A stretch of 64,000 nucleotides of DNA from Ascaphus truei (lineage: Eukaryota > Chordata > Amphibia > Anura > Ascaphidae), in NCBI GenBank assembly GCA_036426205.1, contig CM071587.1:3375447-3439446 (forward strand), read 5' to 3'. Under the pieces are notes generated by a model that made no database searches, was not told the origin of the DNA, and saw only the letters and a program-made list of their open reading frames with translations. A program made the translations under genes and the position numbers. Shown piece after piece: positions 12,770 through 22,985 of this stretch. Numbering within the stretch: the first letter of the stretch is position 1; the number at the start of each line of letters is the position of its first letter.

Positions 12770-13661
12770 TGTTACAGGGCCTTTACCCCTGTCTAAAAGT
12801 GCTTCAATAGAAAGTCTGCAGGGAGCTGGTTAATTGCAGCTAAAGACAATTAACCAGTCTCCACCTAGCTCATCAGACAGGTAGAAAATCCTCCTGCAAA
12901 AACTGCAGAAGCGATCTCTTGAGCACAGGGGGACTGTGTTGCAAGAAGAGACTCACAGGAACAGGTATCTTGAGCACAGAGGCCTGTGCTGCCTGCAAGA
13001 CACCCTGAAACCAGACCCTCTTTTCCAGGGGGCGCAGCGGAACCCGGAATCCGCCAGAGAGTGGCCCCAAACGGACACAACCCAGAGACTGACATAAAGA
13101 GCCCCCTGGTAACAGTTGCCTCTTTGAACTTTGGGGTCATTGATTGGCAAGAGGCCTATCCTTCCAGCCCTGCAGATAGGGACTGGGAAAGGGGGTTAGC
13201 CCAAGGGTGCGCAGTCTTTCCCTGCTGCGCCCCCCTTCCTGCATCCCTCCCCGCTCTCGCCCCCCCCCCCCCTCCTCCCTTATCTTGTCTCCGGCTCACG
13301 GCGTCAAATAATACCACAGGGTCACGTGACCCAGCAGCGTCATTTGACGCCGCATTGCCATGGCGATGCCTCGCCGAAGACAAGGTAAGTGTAGTTGCCG
13401 AGGCCTCACGCGATCCTCCCGGCATTAATTTAAATGGCTTGGCGGAAGAGTGCGGGGCCACTGCAACCGCCCGCGCACCCCCTAAAAAATCTTGCGCCCC
13501 CAGTTCGCGCACTCTTGCGTTAGCCCTTACAAAGAGATAGGATGTTTGTTTATGTGCGTGCTTCCTTAAACTGTATTGCTTGAAGCTACGGGTGTAATAA
13601 AGACCATGGTTTATTGTCCCCAAATATGTCTCCCTGCTTGTAACTCTGCACGTCTCTTACA
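12770..13661 (+). mobile_element. Solo LTR (Gypsy-type), split by a hAT MITE
   Basis: The sequence starts TGTTACAGGG and ends ACGTCTCTTACA, giving TG...CA termini. The flanking pentamers are CATTC (12765-12769) and TATTC (13662-13666), a near-match of a 5-bp duplication. An AATAAA polyadenylation signal lies at 13596-13601. Without the 316-bp MITE and its duplication inside, the LTR is about 568 bp. Its start and end match those of the LTR at 57463-58051 (TGTAACAGGG...ACGTCCTCCTACA), so the two belong to one family. No retroelement coding sequence lies next to it. Gypsy is an assignment from memory of frog LTR style. Confidence 0.68.
13202..13517. mobile_element. hAT-type MITE inside the LTR
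   Basis: The left terminus reads CAAGGGTGCGCAGTC, and the right terminus in reverse reads CAAGAGTGCGCGAAC. Octamers GGTTAGCC (13194-13201) and CGTTAGCC (13518-13525) flank it with seven of eight matches. The interior is CpG-rich and holds TTGACGCCGCATTGCCATGG. It inserted into the LTR at 12770-13661 and is therefore younger than it. A related, less well bounded copy lies at about 41095-41385 in the other orientation. Confidence 0.8.
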
Positions 13662-13689
13662 TATTCCTTTTTAGTTAAGAAATCTTTAT

Positions 13690-14345
13690 TGATCCGACAT
13701 TTCAATAACAATGAACCAATCAATTAGAAAGAATTGGCACATTCTATCAAGCGACAAGACTATTAAAGGTACTTTTGATAATAAACCCCTGTTTGGGTAC
13801 AGAAGGGGTAATTATTTGAGAGACATTCTAGTTCAATCAAACCCAGTGAACAAAACCGTATTTCCATCATTTCCACCCCCAGCAAAACCAGGCGGTTATA
13901 AATGCCTTGGATATACCACCTGTGACAGTATGATCACTGGCAAGGCTTTTACCCATCCGCATTCTGGGAAGTTTTATCAGCCAAAACATAGGCTTTCATG
14001 CACATTGGCATCGGTGGAGTACATTGGGAAATGCCCTTGCAGTCTCTACTATGTTGGTAAGACGGAACCGTCCGTTCATGGAACGTAGGGCGATTCGCTG
14101 CTCAAGCAAACACATTGCCTACAGGAACAATCAACCCGTGGGGAACCCCATCCTGGCTGCGGGTCACACAGTACCAGACCTCAGATGTTTGCCATTTGAC
14201 CAGGTGCTCTGCAAATCGAGAGGGGTCAACACAGCATGCTCTTTACTACAGAGTGGGGGACTTTTGGATATGCCAGCTACAAACTGTGCACCCTATGGGA
14301 CTTAATATGAATATGAATTTCACCTGTTTCCTTGATCAGAGATAA
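13690..14345 (+). pseudogene. Penelope-like element, C-terminal fragment with GIY-YIG endonuclease
   Basis: The frame from 13711 carries a region with RKNWHIL, FGYRRGNYLRDILVQSNP and GGYKCLGYTTCDSMITGK. This is typical of the linker after the reverse transcriptase in Penelope-like elements with a GIY-YIG endonuclease (the Neptune type known from frogs). The endonuclease core VEYIGKCPCSLYYVGKTE lies at about 14014-14067. The frame then breaks. The next part (HTVPDLRCLPFDQV) is in a second frame from about 14080, and the C-terminal GLNMNMNFTCFL is in a third frame ending at 14345. The reverse transcriptase is absent and two frameshifts are present, so the fragment is dead. Identification is from motif recognition. 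Confidence 0.82.
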
Positions 14346-14409
14346 ATGTTACTGCTGTCATGACTTACACATAAGGCTATGATAAATGTTTACGTTTGGG
14401 GTACATTAA

Positions 14410-14620
14410 TCAGACACAAAACATGTTATGGCGAGTTTAAAAAGTGACAAAAAACGCTCCACCGTACAGTGTACAGCAAATAAAAAGACTTCTTGTGGGT
14501 GCATTTGCACGTCTCAGACGGGTTCGCAAACCTGTCTTTCCCCATTATCTCTTAGCCAACAATGCTTTCACTGCCGCCAGGGATTCTGGGTAATGACATG
14601 CACAGGAGCACTCACAGGCC
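14410..14620 (-). mobile_element. Dispersed repeat, family R (ACCCAGAATCCCTGG), copy 1
   Basis: On the minus strand this reads GCATGTCATTACCCAGAATC, then a CTGGCGGCAGTG-like stretch, AGAGATAATGGGG and AACCTGTCTGAGA. The same order is found at 31.1, 37.5 (inverted pair), 37.6 and 45.06 kb. No coding capacity was seen. The class is unknown to me, and it may be part of a larger DNA transposon. Confidence 0.6.
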
Positions 14621-14639
14621 CTTATTCTGTAAGGTGTGA

Positions 14640-15390
14640 CTACGCAGATGATGCGCAGTCACATTAAAGTCATGGGGACTTTTCATGCAATAGCGCGTTC
14701 TCTGCGCTATCTCACCTTGCAGAGTAAGGGGCGCACAGTGCATCACTTTTTGCTTCTTGTCCATTTTTACTTAGATCCCTATAAGCTTCTGTCTGCCGTA
14801 TTACACAGATTTTTCAGCACAGTTTGGGTTAAAGAAGTGCAGAGCCAGCAAACCTAATCATAGAGAGCTGCTCATCATCAGTGTGAGATTGGTTACTGGC
14901 TATGCTATGCAATGTGAAGATGGAAGTAGGATAAATTAATGAGATAGGTAGGCGGTATGGTATAAATTGTGATAGCTGGCTCTAATACCATCTGCTGCCT
15001 GGATGTTGCCGGATTGATGGGTGCTATATTGACATACAGTATATGCTGAGTTCCAACAACTTTATTATCAATGTAACCTTCCCGTTCTGTTATCCCACTT
15101 AAACTTACACTGCAATGTGTGTACGGTTCTATGGTAGGGTATGCAACGTAGTTGAGTGATAGCAGATTCAGGTAGCTTCGTTAAAATCACTGCTATATCG
15201 AACGTTTTGGCAGGACCTACCTTGCGGTCGCAAGTCAGATACCGTTAGCAGGGAACATGCCATACAGATCGGGATAGCAGTGCCTTTATCTCTGCATTTT
15301 TCTTAGTTCTGCCCCTGAGATATACCTGCAGTCTGTAAGAGCAGCACAGAGAGAGCTGCATCTCCCTGCACAGCTCTTACAGGCGATCGC
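14640..15390. other. No recognisable feature
   Basis: No gene was recognised. The part from about 15120 (with GCGGTCGCAAG and GATAGCAGTGCC) may be the left side of the hairpin composite that follows, since GCTATCA-type words recur near 16960. Confidence 0.4.
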
Positions 15391-15393
15391 ACT

Positions 15394-15706
15394 GTTTTTA
15401 TTTTATTTTAATAACACCATATTGAAGCAGGGGGTCTCTGGAGCTGAACCGCATTAACTTCAGCCTCGGGGACGCCCTGCTTCCAGAGTTACAGGCCCCG
15501 TTATGGGGTGCCGGTATCTCTGCAAAGTTCAAATGTCCCGGTCAAGTGACACAGGAGATTTAAACTATTCAGGGAGATACCGGCACCCCATACCAGGGCC
15601 TGCAACTCAGGAAGCAGGGGGTCCCCAAGGTTAATATTAATACAGTTCAGATCTGGAGACCCCCTGCTTCAATACTGTATTATTAAAATAAAATAAAAAT
15701 AGCTTC
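15394..15706. repeat. Long imperfect palindrome (hairpin 1)
   Basis: The left arm runs from TATTTTATTTTAATAACACC through GAAGCAGGGGGTC and ATGGGGTGCCGGTATCTC. The right arm repeats these in inverse order and orientation: GAGATACCGGCACCCCAT, then GACCCCCTGCTTC, then ATTATTAAAATAAAATA. The arms are about 140 bp with a loop of about 30 bp. An internal copy of CAGGGGGTCC in each arm gives the arms substructure of their own. Confidence 0.85.
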
Positions 15707-15755
15707 ATTACCTTAGTGGCTAGCTGCTAAAGTAATTAAGGGGTAAACCAGGGTA

Positions 15756-15988
15756 CATGTTTGTTGGGGGTAGAGGGGGTTGGTGAAGGGGGTAGTTGCC
15801 CCAGGATGGGTGATTATGCCTCCCAGGAAGGTTGCAGGGAGGGGCTAACCCCTTCATTGCCTTAGTGGGCACTACCGCAAAGGTAATGAAGGTCTTAACC
15901 CCTCCTGCAAGCAACCTGAGTGGCCTAACAACCCACCCTGGGGCAACTACCCCCTTCACCCACCCCCTCTACCCCCAACAAACATTAA
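15756..15988. repeat. Long imperfect palindrome (hairpin 2)
   Basis: The left arm (TGTTTGTTGGGGGTAGAGGG, AAGGGGGTAGTTGCCCCAGG, CTAACCCCTTCATTGCC) is matched in inverse order by the right arm (GGTAATGAAGGTCTTAACCC, CTGGGGCAACTACCCCCTTC, CCCTCTACCCCCAACAAAC). The arms are about 105 bp with a very short loop near 15866-15880. It directly follows hairpin 1 and the two probably belong to one mobile element. Confidence 0.85.
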
Positions 15989-16019
15989 AATACAATACAA
16001 CAACCAATACTATACAATA

Positions 16020-16960
16020 CACCCATTGATTGCCAGTGTGGTTATCTGTGCCTTCAATGGGAATGAATGGGCACCCTACTACCCACCCCCTCTACCCCCA
16101 ACAACCGCTCCCCCCTCATTAGTGCATTTGCCCATTAAAAATAAAGCATTACCCAGCCAGCATATATTAAATTAAAGTTGTACTTACCCCTGCCCGGATG
16201 AAGGCCCCCTCATCCTCATCTCTGTACTCCTCGTCCTCTTTGGGCAGCAACATTAAAATTAAAAAAACTAACTACTGGTCACTAACCCCATAATTACTTT
16301 AGCGGTTATTAACTGCTATAGCAATTAAGGGGTTAATCCCACCCACTACCCACCCGGGAGGCCTAACCACTATGCCCAGGGCAACAACCCCCATACCCCA
16401 CCCCCTCAATCCCCATCACCACACATACACGTTTGCCCATTTGTTTTAAAAACAAAATACCTGCACAATAAAATAACATTGACATAGTACAAAACCATGC
16501 CCACAATATGAATGAATGGATAACCTAAAGAAATACAACCACAAAATAAAAGACATTAAAAAAAAAAATATGCATTGATTGTCACTGTGGTAAACCATAC
16601 CCACAATATGGGCATGGAGTAACACAATGGCAATAAATGGGCAACCTAAAAAAAAACAACACAAAATGTAAAACATTACATTTAAATAAAAAAAATATTT
16701 GCCAAAAAATGCATTGATTGTCAATGTGCTTATCTATACTCTGATAGGGGCATAGATAAACACTTTCCCAGTCATTGGGCATCCTAAAAAAAAATCCTAA
16801 ATAATACACAATTAAATTAAATGCAATCAATGTATTTCTTACCTTTGCTGAGATGAAGGTTCACCCTCCTCATCCAACAGCGGCACCAATTCTTGCCCCA
16901 CGATGCAATGATCCTCAGCAGCATGATGCGAAGAAGTCCATGATCCTCAATTGCTATCAA
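16020..16960. repeat. Degenerate direct repeats in the same composite
   Basis: The word CATTGATTGTCA/CAGTGTGG, followed by a TATG- and GGGCA-containing block and by ATGGGCAACCTAAAAAAAA, recurs at about 16025, 16475 (partial), 16570 and 16710. Pieces of hairpin 2 (CCCCCTCTACCCCCAACA) recur at about 16084-16101. The interval also holds AATTAAGGGGTTAATCCC near 16325. It reads like an internally rearranged DNA transposon of unknown class. No protein-coding frame was recognised. Confidence 0.5.
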
Positions 16961-17548
16961 ATTAGGGTGTTCCACTAATAGATTCCTTCAGGTTTCTGCT
17001 ATCACAATCCCTATCATCTATTCTTCATGCCATTTATATGGGTCATCATTATATATCACAGAGTCTAATTTTCAGCACCAGTCATATCATTCCCTGTTGC
17101 TGTTGGGTTCTGTGTCAAGGGATTGTTTGCTTTCACTGCTAGCACATGTGACCAGCTGGTCCAGGTAGGGGACGGGCATCTTTGTGCCGGAACCCCCTTG
17201 GTCTGTGTTCCCCGCATTTGAGTATTTGAGCATTTTAGTATTATCTCGGGGTCCTACTATCAGAGTGTGTTGGATTGTGTCTTTGTATTAACTTGGATCT
17301 GACCATTATAGAGGGTTTGTCTGTTACATTTACTCCCAGGGACTGTTTTAACTTTTGTTTTCATAGACGTTGTTTAATAAATTTGATACCTATTATACTT
17401 GAGTGCTTCAGATGGATCCTTCTTATAGTAATTATATATTTCCCTTCCCTTAGCACCGTCAGGGTCTGTACTGTCAGCCTTACTTTTAACTTTTAACCTG
17501 ACTATAGTATATTTTGATTCAATTAGTCTGTTGCAGGTACGCTTTTTC

Positions 17549-17607
<59 letters not shown>

Positions 17608-19329
17608 ATCTCATGAAGCCCATATTGTGTTATTGTACTTACGGTAGTCCTTATCAGCATTGGCTACATCATCCTTGCCTTTCATCGACTATTACTTTTC
17701 AGTTTCTTTGTGAATGGTAATGTACAAACCATGGTGCTCTTCCTCCCACTGTGTCTCCTTGTCTCACACTGCACTTCTTTGACTGTATGATGGTTCTTGT
17801 TATACTGTTTCACATTGTTCATGTTTTGTTAAAAACCCACGAAGAACAACAAATGTAATATTTTGGTCCTGGTTTTCTACACCTGTGTTATCTATTTCTG
17901 AATCATTTTCTTGTAAACAATGGCTTCCAGTTTAAAACAAAGGTAACTCAACTTCTGAAGTGTATGCACCTCTGTCTACTGGGGATGCTTGTAATGCATA
18001 AAGCCGGCTAGTAGAAATATTCACCTTACTGTACCATAATAAGCAACCAAAGCAGCTTATAGCATTACTTGCTGTGTTCTCACAGTCACAGGACTGATGA
18101 GCTGTCCATGTGACACCAAAACATTGACTTATGACATAAATAAAACACAAAGATGGAATCAAGACTGGAGTACCACAGTATTTATTTTTGAGAGGCTTGC
18201 AATGCAGCACCACACATGTCCTGTAAGGGTTTAATATCTGGAATGAAGGTTGTATTGTTACTTGGATAATCAGGGACCATGTGTTTACTTAATCAATGCT
18301 TCTGCAGATGAACTGCCTTGCTCTGCACTAACCATGTCATTGGTGCTCTGAAAGCTCCCCTCCTCTCTTTCATTTGCACACACACAAAAAAGATGTTTCA
18401 TTCTGAGAGGTGCTCCTACTTAGAGAGCAATTTTCCTCAACAATTATGTTTGCTGGCAATTTCAAGGGAAAAAAAGAGCTTTTGTTCATTGGTTTCCTGG
18501 AGCCTCCTGTGGCTCTAATGAAAAGCAACAAAGTGGTCCCTGCATAGTGATTTAAACAGAAACACCACTTACTAGGCCCCCAAAAATACTTTATACAAAT
18601 TACCTTTACTGTTCATTATTGGGAGAGGCTGCTAGTGTATCTCAATTATCGCCGTCATTTCCCTGGCCTCTCCTTGTCGAGGCTGGCAAAAAATCTGCCC
18701 ATTTCTTCATCATGGCAGCAGAAAAGGAGGAGGACTGTGCTGTTGTAGAGGGAATCTGTGCATGCCGCAGCCTCTCACAGTGTCCCCAATAACATCACTG
18801 TGGCATGATGTCTGCCTCTTCAACCCCCAACGCAAAATAAAAACTCGTCAATCGTTTTTATTTTAGATTTGGTTTTCTATACCGGCATTGACTCGATGAG
18901 GAATACGTTTTAACCACTTTGCAGCCAGTAAAGGGTTCATTATGCCGTGGATTTGCTTTAAACCTTTACACGCAGTGTGTGCGCCTGTTGCCGAACTAGT
19001 AAAAGATTATACCCCAAACATTGACAAATCCATTATCTCACGTGCTGATTGCACCCTGTCAAGGCTGCCAGGCAGCGGTGACAAGTTTTCAACGCGCTTT
19101 CTGACAATGTTCTGCCAAAAAGGTTTGACCCTGGAACAAGGAACAAGGTTCTCCCTCTCAAAACACTTCCATCGCAGCTAACGGGAGCTTTATCTATGCA
19201 GAAGCAGCACACGCTCTTTGTATTAAATCCAAAATATATGTGCACTCAAGACAGAAGCATAGGTTATGTACACAGGCTGCAGACTGCCACATTGTGAGGA
19301 GAAAAGAGACAAGTTAGTATAGTATAATA
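16961..19329. other. No gene; one TA microsatellite
   Basis: A TA microsatellite lies at about 17549-17604. Otherwise no gene or repeat was recognised. The short frames at 17275-17496 and 17932-18213 show no recognisable domain. Confidence 0.5.
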
Positions 19330-19570
19330 ATCATTAATAATTGATTTTTCTTCTATACCGCTAATAGTGTGTACAGCGCTGTACATATAATTTTTGCAGG
19401 CACAGGTACCTGCCCCATGGAGCTTGCACTCTATTTTTTGGTTCCTGAAGCACAGGGAGATGAAGTGACTTGTCCAAGGTCACAAGGAGCTGGCACTTGG
19501 GGTTGAATCAGGCCCCCCCACCGCCTCCCACTCAGGGGTCATCATTTTCAGGGTAGCTTTACTATGTCAG
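19330..19570 (-). mobile_element. MIR-like CORE-SINE, copy 2
   Basis: The core GCACAGGGAGATGAAGTGAC then GTCCAAGGTCACAAGGAGCT is intact, preceded by TACAGCGCTGTACAT and GCCCCATGGAGCTTGCACTC. The tRNA-like head at the right is poorly preserved (GGTTGAATCAGGCC remains of the B box). Confidence 0.7.
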
Positions 19571-20644
19571 AGCACTTCAATATAAAGTGAATACATTTAT
19601 TGTGTAGATATTTTCACTGGAGTCGAATATTTCAGCTTTAAATACAAAGAAAAACACAAAAGAAGTTCCCTGAGACCTTTATAATGGTTCAGGCCAAGAT
19701 CAAAATATTGGACTTGTACGACTATTTCTGCACAACATTGAGCAGAACTCCTGTGGTACTGATACTGGTCAGAGCTTTGTGGTCTGTATTTGAAAGGCTG
19801 TTGAAATGTCCTAGTCCATGAAACAATTGTTTAGAATGTCAGAGGACGTGTTACGTGGGAGAGTGCTTTCAAAACTCCACTCACTCCATCTGTAAGAATG
19901 GCCACCTGTGTTTCGGAGGAATTCCCCGTGGCTGCAATGACAGTTACAAGATGTGCAAAACAACTGCTAAAAGCTGTTAGTCATTAAAGTTATCCGCTGG
20001 GCTTCTTTCTCTCTCTCTCCCCCCTCTAAGTCACCCTGGAGTGTGTGATAAGACACACGCAAGCACCAGAGAGGGATAATCACAGGACCCAAGCAAGAGA
20101 TGCTAATTAATACCAGTCAAAAGTATCGGTGCATCCAGGATGCAGGTAGGAATAAGAGAGTTTGTGAAGCACAGTGTCTGCGTCTGCTTATATCTATTTA
20201 AGGCTTTAGTGGGGAATGGTTATCAAGGGCCAGGGAGTGACAAGATAAGAACTAGGTCATACTACGGTGGTATCATTCTGCATCAATGTATAGAAAGTCA
20301 TCTCCATCAGATTATGTACTAGGCATTAAGCATACAGTGGGATTGTTTTGAAATTCATAGGACACTAGGCTATTTTAGTGAATTTCTGGCCTTTGAAAAA
20401 ACGCCCACGGTCCTGGTGTTTTCAAAAGTTCTTACTCTTAGAAGGAAAGAGCCAAGAAAACCACAAACCATAACTACTTTGCTGACAAAGGAGACAACTA
20501 TTCAATGCTCCAATTAGCCTTCCAGAAGCCTATCTGCCATCGAACAACCTCTGGTTCCACTTTCACATCTCTCAATAAACCAGAACTACTCAAAAGGGAG
20601 AAGATCCTTCTATTTCCCAGCATACAATGGCAATTGGTAGGAGA
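19571..20644. other. No recognisable feature
   Basis: Unique-looking sequence with a CT-rich patch near 20008-20030. No gene could be supported. Confidence 0.5.
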
Positions 20645-20890
20645 TAAAATAACGTATTTAACCTTGTGAATCACAGACCCAGTATGGTCTTTGTCCCTCC
20701 AGCAGAAAAGAGAGGTGCATGAGAATTGTGCCAGGTAGTGTTAGGACCTGCAGATTGGTCATGTTGTGAAGTGGCCGCAGGCTTATAACCTTTTGGCCAA
20801 AGGGTTTAACTAAATGACCCTTACTCATGAGCAGATAAGCACTGAAGTATTGTATTATATGTTGTGTCATTTTGTATGTTGCGCTGGCCT
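20645..20890 (+). mobile_element. Minisatellite-bearing element, one-unit copy
   Basis: This copy has a single 27-bp unit (about 20747-20775, reading CAGATTGGTCATGTTGTGAA). The left flank reads CAGGTAGTGTTAGGACCTGC, and the right flank reads GGCTTATAACCTTTTGGCCA and GGGTTTAACTAAATGACCC. The same flanks bracket about 20 units at 29.0-29.6 kb and, in the other orientation, about five at 47.4-47.5 kb. This copy probably shows the unexpanded state. Confidence 0.8.
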
Positions 20891-21693
20891 TTCTGTTTTT
20901 GTAACTTATTTAACCTGGTTTCTGTGTAGAGAAAGGCCCCGCAAGTAGTGACCTCTGCCCAGTGCTCACCGGGTCAGAAGGAATGTAAAAGAGGAATGGG
21001 TTTGCGATGAGATGGTTACTTTGCAGCGACAGAGCAGGGAAAAAATGAGTGAAAAGAAGAGATTGAAAGAAGGCGTCTGGGAGGAAAAAAAGAGTGTAAT
21101 CAATCCAAATGATGCAGAATGTTTTCGGGGCGGTCCGGAGGCCACCGTTTCCTGCATTGGAGCAGAGGGAAAAGTTTGTGTCACAGCCAAGGACTCCCAC
21201 CCAGCCCGGCTTCTAGGGTAGAGCTTTGTCAGATGTAGCAGCAGGTGCAGCAGGACTTGGGGAGAACAGTCATGTCTTTCTAACCATCTGACTGCTGCCT
21301 TATCTCCCTTCTCAAAAGGGCTCAGTTCGTTTAGCTTGAAGCCCCAGAGAAGCTGAAATGGAAGAGGGAGATAGGAGATGAAACCCTGGCTCTCAAAAGG
21401 CACATTGCTGAGCCAAAGAGACCTTTAGCTGGGGGGAATAAAGGGAGATCTCTGAGATGATACCTCCAACAATGTGACAATAAGCACCAACGACTACTTA
21501 TTCTTGGGGACACCATTCATTTTGTTTGCTGGTGTGAAATCTCCTCCCCTATTGGTGTAACCGATGGGTGGTTAATGACCACATGTCCTCCTTATCTCTA
21601 GTCTGCAGGCCATACAGACTGTATAGAAGACCTGCACAATCACAGCACTGAACAACCTGTATCCGTAAAATGGGTAAACAGCTGCTCTCAAAA
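20891..21693. other. No recognisable feature
   Basis: Overlapping frames occur on both strands around 20966-21403, without recognisable domains. The base composition is ordinary. Confidence 0.45.
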
Positions 21694-21856
21694 CATTGTA
21701 AGCTCTTTGGGGGCAGGACATCCTTATGTTGTCATTTACATGCTGCTATTATCCCCATTAATTGTAGTTTATTGTCCCTGTATTGCAATTTTGTAAAGCG
21801 CTGTGCACACTGTAGGTGCTCTATAAATAAAATTATGCATACATACACACAACAAA
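21694..21856 (+). mobile_element. L2-like LINE 3' tail (subfamily C)
   Basis: The sequence starts ATTGTAAGCTCTTTGGGGGC and contains GTAAAGCGCTGTGCACAC and GGTGCTCTATAAATAAAAT, ending in a CATACATACAC tail. It has the L2-tail order with a different middle block, so it belongs to another subfamily. Confidence 0.7.
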
Positions 21857-22226
21857 TCCCCATTGATAGTTTCTTGTTTATCCCAATTAATCTCCTTCTG
21901 ACTGTAAGAGTACACTCCAAACCCTGACCTTCTGCAAAAGTGCCCCTCATTACAAATCCCTGATGCTCTGTAAGAGTACATCTCCCTTGTCTTCGTACAG
22001 CACTCCCCTTCGCTGTGATTGTATCCCTTCATTCCTCATCCAGCACCCTTCACTCACCCCTGTTATCTGCAAGGGATCCCCATCTCCATGACTCCTTCTT
22101 CCAAGAGTTTACAAGCCCTGTGTGCACCTATCCCACTGTACAGGAGCATGCAAAGTGACATGGAAATGAGGCCTCACCCTCGACTCCCGGGCACCTGCTG
22201 CCCTTTAATGGCAGAGGCTTCTATAC

Positions 22227-22234
22227 GAGAGAGA

Positions 22235-22300
<66 letters not shown>

Positions 22301-22340
22301 AGAAAGGAGAGGGAGAAAGAGAGAGAGAGACAGAGAAAGT
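22227..22340. repeat. GA microsatellite
   Basis: A pure and then interrupted GA repeat. The alternating Arg-Glu frame through it is an artefact. Nothing was recognised in 21857-22226. Confidence 0.95.
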
Positions 22341-22459
22341 CCCCATGCAAATGTCAATTACATCAACCAGCAGATTCGGCAGTCACAAGCAGGTGACGGT
22401 ATGAAAGTGGTCACATGTGCCACCATCACTAAGCCCTTTGCTGCCAGAGAGACCTTTAA

Positions 22460-22985
22460 ATTGTACGTTTGGCTGCAGGGGTAACCCATTCTCTGCTAGA
22501 GGGGAAAGCAGTGCACCCCCACAAATCCTCTATTCACACCCCCTATCTACTCCTTCCTCCTGCTGGGGATATCTCTCCTAATCCTGGACCCAGCCATGTA
22601 CACACCTGCTCTCACTCACGCCTCCCTGCCACCTCTTCCCCTGCTAATGGTGTTAGCCTACAGTATCTAATTTAATACTGACTAACCTTAAAACTCGCCT
22701 CACATAATCCCAACAGCCTGCACTCACGGTTACTGTCCCACACCCACAGTCACTGCAACCAACAATGGTGACCAAGCACTGCCATCTACAGCACTTATTC
22801 CCTCACCTGCTTTCTCTGTAAATTGCCCGTCATACCACTTAGATTGTAAGCTCTCGGGGTGAGGATTTCCTTTCCTATTGCCTGATTTTGCTGTTTGTAT
22901 TATTATAATTCCCTGTACTGTATTTTTTGTGAAGCCCTGAGTACACTTTTGGCGCTATATAAATAAAGACATACAATACAATACA
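22460..22985 (+). mobile_element. Internally deleted L2/CR1-type LINE with a 2A-like motif and 3' tail
   Basis: The frame from 22469 encodes PYLLLPPAGDISPNPGP. The part GDISPNPGP at 22565-22591 matches the 2A-like ribosome-skipping motif (D-x-E-x-N-P-G-P) known near the ORF N-terminus of L2/CR1-type LINEs, except that the E position is S. After some 200 bp of frame-disrupted sequence the L2 tail begins (TTAGATTGTAAGCTCTCGGG at about 22839) and ends GCGCTATATAAATAAAGACA with an ACAATAC tail. Endonuclease and reverse transcriptase are missing, so the two ends are joined by a large internal deletion. The tail is subfamily B, as at 39301-39468. Confidence 0.75.

Noticed and set aside
12986..13540. 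Open frame of 184 codons
   Set aside because: It spans the LTR and the hAT MITE inside it, so it is composed of two unrelated mobile elements.
22019..22396. Frame of 125 codons with an Arg-Glu repeat
   Set aside because: It owes its length to the GA microsatellite.
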